DNA of 64,000 nt from positions 45,925-109,924 of the forward strand of contig JBKCDO010000253.1 in the NCBI GenBank assembly GCA_046304755.1, in the 5' to 3' direction. Numbering within the stretch: position 1 is the stretch's first letter; each line of letters begins with the position of its first letter. This document shows positions 9,094 through 17,407 of this stretch, in pieces. The notes under the pieces were generated by a model. The model ran no database searches, was not told the origin of the DNA, and saw only the letters and a program-made list of their open reading frames with translations. Made by a program: the position numbers and the translations under genes. Source of the DNA: JAIBBG01 sp046304755 (GTDB lineage: Bacteria > Bacteroidota > Bacteroidia > Flavobacteriales_D > Sanyastnellaceae).

Positions 9094-10377
9094 TTAAGCG
9101 TTCTCTTTGGCAACCTTCACCAATTCGATGCGCGTTTCGCTCACTTTCAGCATGGTGAACGTAAGGGCCCCGTGTGAAATGGATTCAGCTTCTTCCGGAA
9201 TGTCGCCTCTCAGAAACAGAATCAAGCCTCCAAGAGTGTCATAAGCCTCTTGATTTTCCGGCAGCTCCAGGTTGTATTTATTGTTGAGATAATCGATTTC
9301 GAGTCGGGCAGAAAAGTCATACGTGCCATTGCCGTGGTCAATTTCAGTGTTCTCCTCTTTGTCGTGTTCGTCTTCGATTTCACCAAAAATCTCCTCCACA
9401 ATGTCTTCCATGGTGATCATACCCGCTGTTCCACCAAATTCATCCACAACCACTGCGACATGTTTCTTTTGTTTGATGAACATTTCCAAAATCTCATACG
9501 CAGGCATGGGCTCGGGAATTATGGTGATTGGTCGCAAAATGTGCTGAATGTGCTGAGGCTTCTTGAATAATTCATAGGAATGCACGTATCCGATGATGTG
9601 GTCCACGTTTTCGCGATACACGAGAATTTTAGAGAGACGGGTTTCAATAAATTTCTTGGTCAATTCAGCCACGCTATCGGTGATTTCTACGGCAATGATT
9701 TCATTACGTGGAATGAGGCAGTCGCGGGCTTTTAGGTTGGAGAAATCCAGAGCATTCTGGAAAATCTGAATCTCGTGGTCAATAGCCTTGCTTTGATCAA
9801 TGTTGCCTGTCGCTTCTTCCAGGTAATGGTCGAGGTCGATGCGGCCGAATTCGACTTCTTCGTCTTTGACTTCCTTGCGAACGAATATGCGGATGAAAAG
9901 GTCTGATATTCCGGTAATCACCCATGCGAATATGTAAAGGATACCATACCAGATGGCCATTGGAACGGCCATCATATTGAGCCAGCGATTGGGGTTGATA
10001 CTGAAGATGGCCTTGGGAATGAACTCCGCGAAAACCAGGACGATAACCGTAGAGATGAGGGTTTGCCCTATCACTACACCGAACTCACCAATGCTTTCGG
10101 CTATGAAGGGAAAATTGGAAGTAATGGCATGTTCAATGACATCACCCATGTAAAGACCATAGACCACGAGTGCAGCATTGTTTCCAATAAGCATCGTTGC
10201 AATAAATAGTTTGGGCTTGTTGACGAAATGTCCAATGATGCCGGAAGCGAAGACGCCCTGCTTCTTGTCGAGTTCAATCTTGAGCTTATTGGCCGTGATG
10301 AAAGCGATTTCCATTCCACTGGAAAACGCTGAAGCCAGCAATGACAAGAAAATAATTAAGGGCCAATAGGAATCCAT
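9094..10377 (-). CDS. Hemolysin C/CorC family protein (CNNM, two CBS domains, transporter-associated domain)
   Basis: A 427-residue integral membrane protein. Residues 1-165 hold four hydrophobic segments of the CNNM/DUF21 domain (SGMEIAFITANKLKIEL near the start). Residues 200-325 hold a CBS pair (RDCLIPRNEI, then MITMEDIVEEIFGEI). Residues 340-427 form the CorC_HlyC domain. Family members are linked to Mg2+ or Co2+ transport; substrate here is not shown by sequence. The paralogue GldE has the same domains, but the neighbours here (lptC, ppiD) match the general HlyC family position and not a gld cluster. The start is the first Met before the first helix. Confidence 0.88.
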   Translation of the reverse strand: MDSYWPLIIFLSLLASAFSSGMEIAFITANKLKIELDKKQGVFASGIIGHFVNKPKLFIATMLIGNNAALVVYGLYMGDVIEHAITSNFPFIAESIGEFGVVIGQTLISTVIVLVFAEFIPKAIFSINPNRWLNMMAVPMAIWYGILYIFAWVITGISDLFIRIFVRKEVKDEEVEFGRIDLDHYLEEATGNIDQSKAIDHEIQIFQNALDFSNLKARDCLIPRNEIIAVEITDSVAELTKKFIETRLSKILVYRENVDHIIGYVHSYELFKKPQHIQHILRPITIIPEPMPAYEILEMFIKQKKHVAVVVDEFGGTAGMITMEDIVEEIFGEIEDEHDKEENTEIDHGNGTYDFSARLEIDYLNNKYNLELPENQEAYDTLGGLILFLRGDIPEEAESISHGALTFTMLKVSETRIELVKVAKENA

Positions 10378-10473
10378 CTACTTGAAACAAACGAAACAGA
10401 AATGGTGTGGCTGTTGGGTTTGTAGGAAGCGAGACAAATGTAGTGAAAGGAAAGCCCTAGTGTGTTAAATGCG

Positions 10474-10674
10474 TTAACGCTGTTGATTGCGCTCCATGCG
10501 TTTGCGCATCGAACGTCTGAAGAGCCACCAGAAAAAGGAGATGGCAGGGATATAGAATTTGTTGAATTCACTGCGAGATGCTTCTATGAACACCACCGAG
10601 TAGCAGGCAAACAAGAAGGAGGCAATGGTAAAGAGCAGCCAGAAATGTTCGAGAATTTTATTGGTTTTTTCCAT
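10474..10674 (-). CDS. Small two-helix membrane protein, unknown function
   Basis: A 66-residue protein starting at the ATG at 10674, which lies inside the last codons of lptC; the two genes overlap by 17 bp, so translation is probably coupled. It has two hydrophobic segments (about residues 11-27 and 38-50) and a basic tail (RRSMRKRMERNQQR). I recall similarly placed small proteins between lptC and the HlyC gene in other Bacteroidota, which supports it as real. The longer reading frame that starts at 10770 is rejected because its first 32 codons only duplicate lptC in another frame. Function unknown; it could be an assembly factor for the Lpt bridge. Confidence 0.65.
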   Translation of the reverse strand: MEKTNKILEHFWLLFTIASFLFACYSVVFIEASRSEFNKFYIPAISFFWWLFRRSMRKRMERNQQR

Positions 10675-11239
10675 TGGTCGTGTCTTGTTTTTCTTCCACC
10701 ACGAAATCACCTGTAGGTTGAAGGATGCGATAACGGGTGAAATTATCGTTGCTTTCAATGCCGAGTCCATGAAGGATGCTGCCGCCGGCCAGCGTAATCT
10801 TCACACGTTTTTCAGTATGGATGTGTGCACTATCCTGATCATAGATTAACTCGGAAGTTTCCAGTTGTTCACCGGCAACATTGGTCAGCACTACATTTCC
10901 CCAGGCCTTGAGCGTTTTCTTTTTTTCAAGGTAAATGCCGCTATCAGCTTTGATACGGGCTTCTTCACGCTCCAGACTATCGAAGAATATCATGGAGAAT
11001 CCGCCGCCTGCCAGGATGTAGTCGTCATCACCTTCTACTTCATATTGTTCCAGCACACCTGCTTCCAGGCGCGTCTGCTTGTTTCCTTTTTCAGAAAATG
11101 TGTAGGATGCACCGTAACTCGTTTGAACGGGTTTGGTGTTTTTGTCGGTGATGGCCCGGATATCGGCAATGTCGTTACGACACGCTGTAAGTAAAACGGC
11201 GATAACAGTTGTGAGTATGATGCCCTTGATTGCGGTCAT
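10658..11239 (-). CDS. lptC: LPS export ABC transporter periplasmic protein LptC
   Basis: A 193-residue protein with a short hydrophobic N-terminus ending in LTAC (Cys20), so it is probably a lipoprotein instead of the bitopic form of Proteobacteria. The rest is an LptC/OstA-type beta-jellyroll: SYTFSEKGNKQTRLEAGVLE, then GGGFSMIFFDSLERE, and KTLKAWGNVVLTN. It should carry lipopolysaccharide from LptBFG to LptA/LptD in the periplasm. It follows the outer membrane protein gene after 4 bp and overlaps the small membrane gene downstream, so all are in one transcript. Confidence 0.88.
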   Translation of the reverse strand: MTAIKGIILTTVIAVLLTACRNDIADIRAITDKNTKPVQTSYGASYTFSEKGNKQTRLEAGVLEQYEVEGDDDYILAGGGFSMIFFDSLEREEARIKADSGIYLEKKKTLKAWGNVVLTNVAGEQLETSELIYDQDSAHIHTEKRVKITLAGGSILHGLGIESNDNFTRYRILQPTGDFVVEEKQDTTNGKNQ

Positions 11240-11243
11240 TCGT

Positions 11244-12653
11244 TTAGTCGTACTTCACCTGACGGAACCAGCGGTCGAAGCTCGATGGTGATAGGGAGAA
11301 TCCCACCATAAACGCTACGTAATCTTCGCTAATCAACCCTTGATCCAATGTTCCGCGCTGGCCGATTTCAACACCCAAGTTCAGTTTAGACTGAGAGCGA
11401 ATGACCGGTATGCTTAACCCTGCTGTGATTCCCGTTTGTTCGATACGAATATCGTTGAGCACGAGTTCAGATTGATAAGCCCTATATCCCACGCGATACT
11501 GCAGACGATTGAAGAAGTTGTTGCTGACATCGGTGGTTGGTTTGAATTCAGCACCAACCGACCATCCTTGAGCCGATTGAAGCCCTTCATCGAGGTTAGC
11601 ATCTTCGCTGATGGAAAGGCGATAGAGTGACCAATCCTGCAGTTTGAATTCTGCACCAAGCATTAAGGCACCCCATTTCTTATTGTAAATCTTGTAGGCC
11701 AAACCGGCTTGAATGCGCTGCGGGATAATTAATCGCCCACCAACGGCATCCAGGAAATACGACGTGTCTCGAAGGGCGCTAGTTCCCGCTATGCGAAGTG
11801 AGGAAATCAGTTCTGTGTATTCAACGCCAAGGTTGGACTCCATCGCATAAACGGCGCCTAGCTGCAGTGCTGATCCTCCAATGATTCGGCGCTGTGGGTC
11901 GCGACGTGTAGTGAGATTTACTTTGTATTGAATTCCAGTTTCCAGACTGATACCCTTGGTCCAGAGGTTCACGTAGTTGATCGTCGAGTAGTGCTCCGAT
12001 TGATCAAACGACACATAGTTCTCGCGTGTGATGTTGCCAAAGATGTAGTTGGCGTTTATTCCGACAGATAACTGATGCAGCTTCACTTGGTTGCTGTCGC
12101 TGCGTTGTTTGAGCGAATCGGAAGAAAAGAGCGATCCGAATCGAAATACCCGTGAAGTACCAATTGTCGCCTTATTCAATCCACCGCGGCCGTTGTAGCG
12201 ATAAGTCGCAGTGAGCGTGTCACTGAGGGTGTCTTTTGAAGTAAATCGATAGTCAACGGAGCTGTAGGGTGACAGACCAATTGCGATCCCCCATTTTCCC
12301 GTGGGCTTTCGAAAGCCCATGCTTAGCTCGTGTATCTGTCCGTTGCCGTATTTGGAAGTTGCAGTGCCGTCGTTCGTTGTGGTGTGAGCGCCTTTTACTG
12401 TAGTCTGCAAGTTGGTGGCGTCCAGAAATGCATAGGACGCGGGATTAGCAAGGTTGAGGCAAATGGGATCCGATTGCGCTGCAGTCATACCACCCATACC
12501 AAAGTGATTGGCATTGCCCGGGTTGTCGATAATACCCAAACCAAAGCGGGAGTAAACAGAATTCGGGTTCGACTGTGCGAAAGCAGCAAGCTGCATCAGC
12601 AGAAGCGAGGCGAGAAAAAAAGTGCTACGCACTGTGGTGTCGAAGAATTTCAT
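11244..12653 (-). CDS. Outer membrane beta-barrel protein, unknown function
   Basis: A 469-residue protein with a signal peptide ending near AAFAQ. The mature part begins with NPNSVYSRFGLGIIDNP and has alternating hydrophobic strands throughout, ending in an aromatic-flanked strand, as in FadL/OmpP1-like or PorV-like barrels. It also has the GGMTAAQSDPICLNLANPAS motif often seen in Bacteroidota barrels of this kind. It overlaps the end of coaX by 29 bp and precedes lptC by 4 bp, an order that recurs in this phylum. The cargo is unknown. A transporter for hydrophobic compounds is a guess from fold only. Confidence 0.75.
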   Translation of the reverse strand: MKFFDTTVRSTFFLASLLLMQLAAFAQSNPNSVYSRFGLGIIDNPGNANHFGMGGMTAAQSDPICLNLANPASYAFLDATNLQTTVKGAHTTTNDGTATSKYGNGQIHELSMGFRKPTGKWGIAIGLSPYSSVDYRFTSKDTLSDTLTATYRYNGRGGLNKATIGTSRVFRFGSLFSSDSLKQRSDSNQVKLHQLSVGINANYIFGNITRENYVSFDQSEHYSTINYVNLWTKGISLETGIQYKVNLTTRRDPQRRIIGGSALQLGAVYAMESNLGVEYTELISSLRIAGTSALRDTSYFLDAVGGRLIIPQRIQAGLAYKIYNKKWGALMLGAEFKLQDWSLYRLSISEDANLDEGLQSAQGWSVGAEFKPTTDVSNNFFNRLQYRVGYRAYQSELVLNDIRIEQTGITAGLSIPVIRSQSKLNLGVEIGQRGTLDQGLISEDYVAFMVGFSLSPSSFDRWFRQVKYD

Positions 12654-13353
12654 GAAGCCCCTCGTGGGTTAAGTAAGGAGCCGCAAAAATGCTACTTTTC
12701 AAGTGCTTCTCAAAAAATGATGCATCACCGCCGGTGATTATTACGATTAATTGTGGAAACTGCTCGCGGTAGCGGGCAATCATTCTCTCTGTTTCGGACA
12801 GCACACCCAGCAGCACGCCGCTTTCGATGGAGCCCTGTGTATTCAGTCCTACTAATTGCGGGATGTTTAGTTCTTCATGATGAACATGTGGCAACGCTCC
12901 CGTATAGTCATGCAGCGCGCGAAAGCGCATGCGTATGCCCGGAGCGATGCCGCCACCGAGTAGTGCACCTTCTGCCATGGTTGTATAGGTGATACAGCTT
13001 CCACAATCGATAACCAAAAGATTTCCTTTTCCAAAACGCTTGATTGCACCCGCTGCATTGGCGATGCGGTCGGGTCCAAGCGTCGAGGGCGTTTCGTAGC
13101 GTATTTCTATGGGTAATGACATCGAAGCATGTAATTGAACAGCGGGGATGTTTACCATCGAGAGCAGCTGAGCTGATTCCTCCGAAGAACGAACGTCCGA
13201 TACAATCGCATGCGTTGGGTTGTGTTGTCTGATATAGGATGGCAGTGCAATGGTTAGCTCGTCGTCTTCAATCACGGTGAAATGCAGAAGATCGCTTCCG
13301 TTGAACAACGAAAGTTTCGTTTGCGTGTTGCCTCTATCAATGGCCAATTGCAT
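12625..13353 (-). CDS. coaX: Type III pantothenate kinase
   Basis: A 242-residue CoaX, which phosphorylates pantothenate in the first step of coenzyme A synthesis. The N-terminus carries the phosphate-binding DRGNTQTKLSLF motif (usually DxGNT), followed by LGPDRIANAAGA and IDCGSCITYTTM, and then GGGIAPG. Length and motif order fit the ASKHA-fold CoaX family. It sits 8 bp downstream of the polysaccharide glycosyltransferase genes and overlaps the next gene by 29 bp. Upstream of the ATG the minus strand reads CTAATTTG, four bases, then ATG, an imperfect match to the promoter arrangement seen at lysS and clpX, so coaX may also have its own start site. Confidence 0.92.
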   Translation of the reverse strand: MQLAIDRGNTQTKLSLFNGSDLLHFTVIEDDELTIALPSYIRQHNPTHAIVSDVRSSEESAQLLSMVNIPAVQLHASMSLPIEIRYETPSTLGPDRIANAAGAIKRFGKGNLLVIDCGSCITYTTMAEGALLGGGIAPGIRMRFRALHDYTGALPHVHHEELNIPQLVGLNTQGSIESGVLLGVLSETERMIARYREQFPQLIVIITGGDASFFEKHLKSSIFAAPYLTHEGLHEILRHHSA

Positions 13354-13361
13354 GGTGCAAA

Positions 13362-14150
13362 TTAGTGCTTCTCGTGAACACGGCGCTGCTGAATAATATC
13401 CCTGATGATTCGGGGAAAATTCAGTGTGATGAAAAAAAGCATACCCATGTATTTACCTGCTAAGCGGCGAGGTTCACGAATGGCACGGTAGAGCCAACGT
13501 AGCCCCAGTCGCTTCATCCATTCAGGACTTTTACTCTCAGGATAGGCCAGGTAGTTGAATACGCCTCCGATGCCCATCAATGTTCCTGAAGAGAGAAACG
13601 GAGTCGCACGTTGCATCAATAGATCTTGCTTCGGGCTGCTGATGCCAATCCAAATGAAATCCGGTTTGAGCGCAGCAATTTGTTTGAAGTCTTCTTCAAT
13701 GCTCGCATGGGATGCTATCTCATCAACCGAGAGCATGGGAGGTGATTTCATTCCCGCTATGTTGGCGTTTGGAAATTCGGCTTTTAGCCGCAGAACCAGT
13801 GTATCCAGCAGCGCCTGTGATCCGCCGTAGAAGTAGTGTGTTGATGTGGTCGCTAGGAGTGCCTTACATACGTGATAACCGGAAACGGTGCGAACATTTT
13901 TCAATCCGATACAGTTGGCAAACCATTGTGAGGGTTTGCCATCAGGCAGCGTCATTCGTGAGTTGGAGAGGATGCCAAGCAGTCTGCTGTCGCGATTGGC
14001 GGCGCGAATCACGAAGCTGTCAGGGAAGCAGATATAGGAGCTTGGTGTTTGAGGCCTTGAGGTTAATTCAGAAAGTACGTCTTCTGTGTTCGTTGCATTG
14101 ATGGGAACACCTAAGAACAGAAAACGCTTTGATGAAAATCCAGAATTCAC
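13362..14150 (-). CDS. WecG/TagA/CpsF family glycosyltransferase
   Basis: A 262-residue member of the WecG/TagA/CpsF family (GT26), which usually adds the second sugar to an undecaprenyl-linked intermediate at the inner face of the membrane. The family motifs are visible: LPDGKPSQW near residue 70 (the Asp is the proposed catalytic base), YFYGGS, IWIGISSPKQDLLM and GIGGVFNYLA. The C-terminal basic, amphipathic part (RWLYRAIREPRRLAGKYM) fits membrane binding. The start is a GTG at 14150 that overlaps the stop of the upstream gene as GTGA. It is the last sugar-transfer gene of the polysaccharide locus before coaX. Confidence 0.9.
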   Translation of the reverse strand: MNSGFSSKRFLFLGVPINATNTEDVLSELTSRPQTPSSYICFPDSFVIRAANRDSRLLGILSNSRMTLPDGKPSQWFANCIGLKNVRTVSGYHVCKALLATTSTHYFYGGSQALLDTLVLRLKAEFPNANIAGMKSPPMLSVDEIASHASIEEDFKQIAALKPDFIWIGISSPKQDLLMQRATPFLSSGTLMGIGGVFNYLAYPESKSPEWMKRLGLRWLYRAIREPRRLAGKYMGMLFFITLNFPRIIRDIIQQRRVHEKH

Positions 14151-15262
14151 GGGAGCAAGTTACGTTCGCGACAGGCCTTGACAAAATGTGTTATTCTGGC
14201 TTGCCAGGTTTGTTCTTGCGACCATAACCAACGTTTCATGCGAAGCTCATCGGTATCCGATTTGATTGCCTCGTTAACGCGGAGGGCAAAATCATTGGGA
14301 TGATCACAAAAGGAGATTAATGTTTCGTCTACGGGCATTCCCGACATACTTGGTAAACGAGTAACCACCACCGGTAATCCGCAGGCAAGGTATTGCCAGA
14401 GTTTACTTGGAGTAACCCCGCTATTAACGGATTCTGTGCGGTAAGGAGCAATACCTGCATCACAATTGCGAAGCTGCGTGTAGAGTGCTTCGCCGGTTAA
14501 TGGTCCCGTAAAATGCACGTTTGTAAATCCTTCAAACTCCTTTCTGAAATCGGCCTTCACGGGTCCGATACACATTAACTCTAAGTCGACATTAGCAGCA
14601 ATAGCTTTCACAATCTCCTGAGGAACGCGCTGTAAATTGAACGCCGCGAGAAACGCAACACGTTTTTTTTGCCGTTGCCGAATGAGTTCCGGCGCTTGTT
14701 GCATCAAGGGACCGGCTAAATGAAGATGCATTAATGACCGTGCATATGGTCGAAACTTTTCGAAAAGATCATCGGCTGTCACCATGGTCAATGCGCAATG
14801 CTCTAGCAGCGCTTTTTCTTGAGCCCACTGACCGCTCAGAAAAAAATTCCATTTTTTAGCACCACGGCGGGTATGGTCATCGGTGGCATAATAGACCGAT
14901 TTCGCGTAGTGCGAATTGCAAGCGATTGACGTATGATCAAAGGTTATCCAGATGCTGTTTTGAGTATCGCACGTTGATTCGATTGCCTTACGAATGCGCT
15001 TATAATAGATATTGCTCAATATCGGAATACGGTAGCGCATCTTATAGTGAATCGGCCAGCGATTTTCCAGAACGGTGATGTTTTCTGTCACGCGCTTGAG
15101 TTGCGTTGAAAACAACATGCTGCGTGTATTGGCTTCTACAAAGAGACAGCGATAGCGTTCGCTAAGCGCTTGTGTGAATTGATGACGTGAACGCGGTATT
15201 TCATTCCACGGGGTGCGCGTGAGAATGATGAAATCGAAGTTGTTGTCCAAGTTTTCGCTCAT
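14147..15262 (-). CDS. Glycosyltransferase, GT4-like (GT-B fold)
   Basis: A 371-residue cytoplasmic glycosyltransferase. The C-terminal half has the nucleotide-sugar-binding pattern of GT-B enzymes: VHFTGPLTGEALYTQL, then CDAGIAPYRTE and SKLWQYLACGLPVVVT. The N-terminal half lacks a glycine-rich loop but includes SIWITFDHTS and a YYATDDH motif typical of this polysaccharide subgroup. It overlaps both neighbours by four bases (ATGA at the start, GTGA at the end), so it is tightly coupled within the polysaccharide operon. Sugar donor and acceptor cannot be read from sequence. Confidence 0.87.
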   Translation of the reverse strand: MSENLDNNFDFIILTRTPWNEIPRSRHQFTQALSERYRCLFVEANTRSMLFSTQLKRVTENITVLENRWPIHYKMRYRIPILSNIYYKRIRKAIESTCDTQNSIWITFDHTSIACNSHYAKSVYYATDDHTRRGAKKWNFFLSGQWAQEKALLEHCALTMVTADDLFEKFRPYARSLMHLHLAGPLMQQAPELIRQRQKKRVAFLAAFNLQRVPQEIVKAIAANVDLELMCIGPVKADFRKEFEGFTNVHFTGPLTGEALYTQLRNCDAGIAPYRTESVNSGVTPSKLWQYLACGLPVVVTRLPSMSGMPVDETLISFCDHPNDFALRVNEAIKSDTDELRMKRWLWSQEQTWQARITHFVKACRERNLLP

Positions 15263-16140
15263 CCTTTAAAGTTCGCGCGCAGAATGAGTAAGATATGAGC
15301 TATCAGCAACAAGGGGGCAATGAGCATAGGTTGATGTTCCGCAATCAAACGAATGCGATCAGGCAGGTACACCCGTGACTGTGGCCTAAACAAATCGCGC
15401 AGCAGTTGTTTGAATGAAGCCTTCCTGAGCGATGATCCGGAAGCAGTCATGAGGTGATGTGCATACAAGACGAGGTCGGTATGCACAACAGGGTGCACGT
15501 TTTTTTGCTTTGCACGCAGGCAAAAATCTTCATCGGAGTGATACTGCACAAGATGGCGATTAAAACCTTTAACCGTATTGAATAATTCGCCGGAGAAGGT
15601 CATTCCGCGTCCCGGCAATACATCGCTTTCAATGCTGATAGATGTTGGAGTGTAGCCGGTCATCGCTGCGGTATGACGAATTCTTTTAAGACCGAAGTAT
15701 TTAAGTTTCACACCACTGAATAGCACGCGGTGTGGCTTTTCAAAGGTCAGGGATATGGGAGCGAAAATGAAATTCTTTTCTGCGCTAAGAATATGGTCAA
15801 GTGTCTTTTGAAGAAAATCAGGTGCGATTCTGCTGTCGTCGTTGATGATTTGAATAGCGTTACAACCGTGTTCAATGGCATAGCGTGTTCCTTCATCCGC
15901 GCAGCGTGTAAACCACCAGCGGCCATCACCGTTGACGAAATGCAATGGATAGTGGAGTTGAGCATTTAAGTTAGCTGTGTCATCGGTGCTGCCATCATTG
16001 ACGATAACAATTAATGGTTTGTTTGATAATCGTTCTGCTTGCGAAGTAATTTCGAGAAGGAGTTCGCGCAGTAATGCGCATCGATTAAATGTAGGGATGA
16101 CAATGCCGAGCTGAGTGCTATGTGCTGTTGTGTCGTTCAC
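15259..16140 (-). CDS. Glycosyltransferase family 2
   Basis: A 293-residue GT-A enzyme beginning LGIVIPTFNRCALL, with the nucleotide-binding VNDGSTDDT and an NDDSRI motif in the place of DxD that binds the metal and donor. It resembles rhamnosyltransferase-type GT2 enzymes. I place the start at the GTG at 16140, which overlaps the TGA of the polymerase gene as GTGA, like the other junctions of this operon. A longer frame up to 16311 exists, but its 57 extra residues lie over the polymerase gene and do not look like a GT2 N-terminus. The protein ends in a hydrophobic segment (APLLLIAHILLIL) that may tie it to the membrane. Confidence 0.88.
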   Translation of the reverse strand: MNDTTAHSTQLGIVIPTFNRCALLRELLLEITSQAERLSNKPLIVIVNDGSTDDTANLNAQLHYPLHFVNGDGRWWFTRCADEGTRYAIEHGCNAIQIINDDSRIAPDFLQKTLDHILSAEKNFIFAPISLTFEKPHRVLFSGVKLKYFGLKRIRHTAAMTGYTPTSISIESDVLPGRGMTFSGELFNTVKGFNRHLVQYHSDEDFCLRAKQKNVHPVVHTDLVLYAHHLMTASGSSLRKASFKQLLRDLFRPQSRVYLPDRIRLIAEHQPMLIAPLLLIAHILLILRANFKG

Positions 16141-17369
16141 GAATTGGTCAGGAAATGAAGTTGAAAATACAGCAACAACGGCGTGAGCAGAATAGGGTTT
16201 GAAAACGCAATGGTCAGTACAATCAGTGTAATGAAGACCGGAAAGCGGGCTTGACTGTTGTATTGTCGAAAAATGGATTTCCCGGACGCATAAGTGGATA
16301 TCAGCAACCATGCGAATCCCACCAAACCAAAATGTCCAATAAAGGAGGTAAGCCCATTCGTGAAGTTATAGTTCTCAAACTGACTCCTGAATTCGGTATC
16401 GCTGTAGCCTCTCCCGAATAGCGGACGATCTTGTACGCTTCGCAAATCCACAATCATACTTCCGAAACGTCCGAGGCTGCTATAGTTAGGGTTGTCGAAA
16501 TCAATATCACCAATGAGAATTTGTTGAGCGGAAATTTGATTGTCAATCTTTTCTCGAAATATTGGAATAGCATAGAATATATAAAAGAACAATAGACCGA
16601 GTGTGATAATCAGGAATAGTCGGATAGCTAATTTCGCCGGTGTGATTTTTCCTGCAATGCGGTTAGCCATTGTGAATACAAGAATCAGAAACAACACCAC
16701 ATAACCGGTGGTTGAAAAGGTGGTTAGTAGAGTGAGTAAGATGATCCGAGTATGGCGATCGAAGCGGAAATTGTTTTGAATGAGGTGAAGAACTAAGGCA
16801 AGATTGAGGAACGATGCGAATCCGCCCGGTTCCCAGAAAGCCCCGGAATTGCGAAAGTTCTCGGTGGTCTCAATGGTATGAATTAAGATGTTAATTGCTT
16901 GTGTGTCCTGGTAAATTCGCCCTATTCTAATCCAAGGAAGCCATTGTTGAACGCTCGTTCCAAAGGACGTGAGTGACGACACGTGTATGATTTGCCATAG
17001 GTAGAATGGCCAAGACAAAACGCATAACGCTATGGTTATTTTTTGAAGTGTAGTGAGAAAATGCGAGCCCGTCAGTTGAATCATGAAAATCACACTGATA
17101 CAGAGCGCCAGAAGCTTCGCGTAGATCTTGAGGTCGAATGTAGTTACCGTGAAAAAGTAATTCTCAACAAAGAGTAAGAGCATTCCCAAGATGAAGAAAA
17201 TGGTGCGTGGGGTAACTGCGATTTTTTGCTTCAGTAATAGCAGGGTGGAGCCAAAAATGAATAGGCCGGCTGTAATATCCGAGAGTGCCAGCAGGTTGGC
17301 GCGAGTTGCCATTAGGCTTAATAGCGCCACCAACAAAAGGCTCCATCCGAAACTGCGGTATGCGCGCAT
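16137..17369 (-). CDS. O-antigen polymerase/ligase-like membrane protein (Wzy)
   Basis: About 410 residues with 10-12 hydrophobic helices and a larger periplasmic loop containing GAFWEPGGFASFLNL and RPLFGRGYSDTEF, the pattern of Wzy polymerases and WaaL ligases. In the context of a Wza/Wzc/Wzx locus it is most likely the polymerase that joins repeat units in the periplasm. I choose the ATG at 17369, just before the first helix and 38 bp after the flippase stop. Starts at 17456 and 17483 are also in frame but would overlap the flippase. Wzy proteins diverge strongly, so the assignment rests on topology and context. Confidence 0.8.
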   Translation of the reverse strand: MRAYRSFGWSLLLVALLSLMATRANLLALSDITAGLFIFGSTLLLLKQKIAVTPRTIFFILGMLLLFVENYFFTVTTFDLKIYAKLLALCISVIFMIQLTGSHFLTTLQKITIALCVLSWPFYLWQIIHVSSLTSFGTSVQQWLPWIRIGRIYQDTQAINILIHTIETTENFRNSGAFWEPGGFASFLNLALVLHLIQNNFRFDRHTRIILLTLLTTFSTTGYVVLFLILVFTMANRIAGKITPAKLAIRLFLIITLGLLFFYIFYAIPIFREKIDNQISAQQILIGDIDFDNPNYSSLGRFGSMIVDLRSVQDRPLFGRGYSDTEFRSQFENYNFTNGLTSFIGHFGLVGFAWLLISTYASGKSIFRQYNSQARFPVFITLIVLTIAFSNPILLTPLLLYFQLHFLTNS

Positions 17370-17407
17370 GTCGCGTGAAGCATTCGATAGATTGTGTAGT
17401 GATGTGG

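Noticed and set aside
9094..10377. The HlyC/CorC protein as GldE
   Set aside because: Domain content is the same, but no gliding genes are adjacent and the lptC-ppiD neighbourhood fits the general family member.
16141..16311. N-terminal extension of the GT2 protein
   Set aside because: It covers the 3' end of the polymerase gene, does not resemble a GT2 N-terminus, and a GTGA-coupled start exists at 16140.
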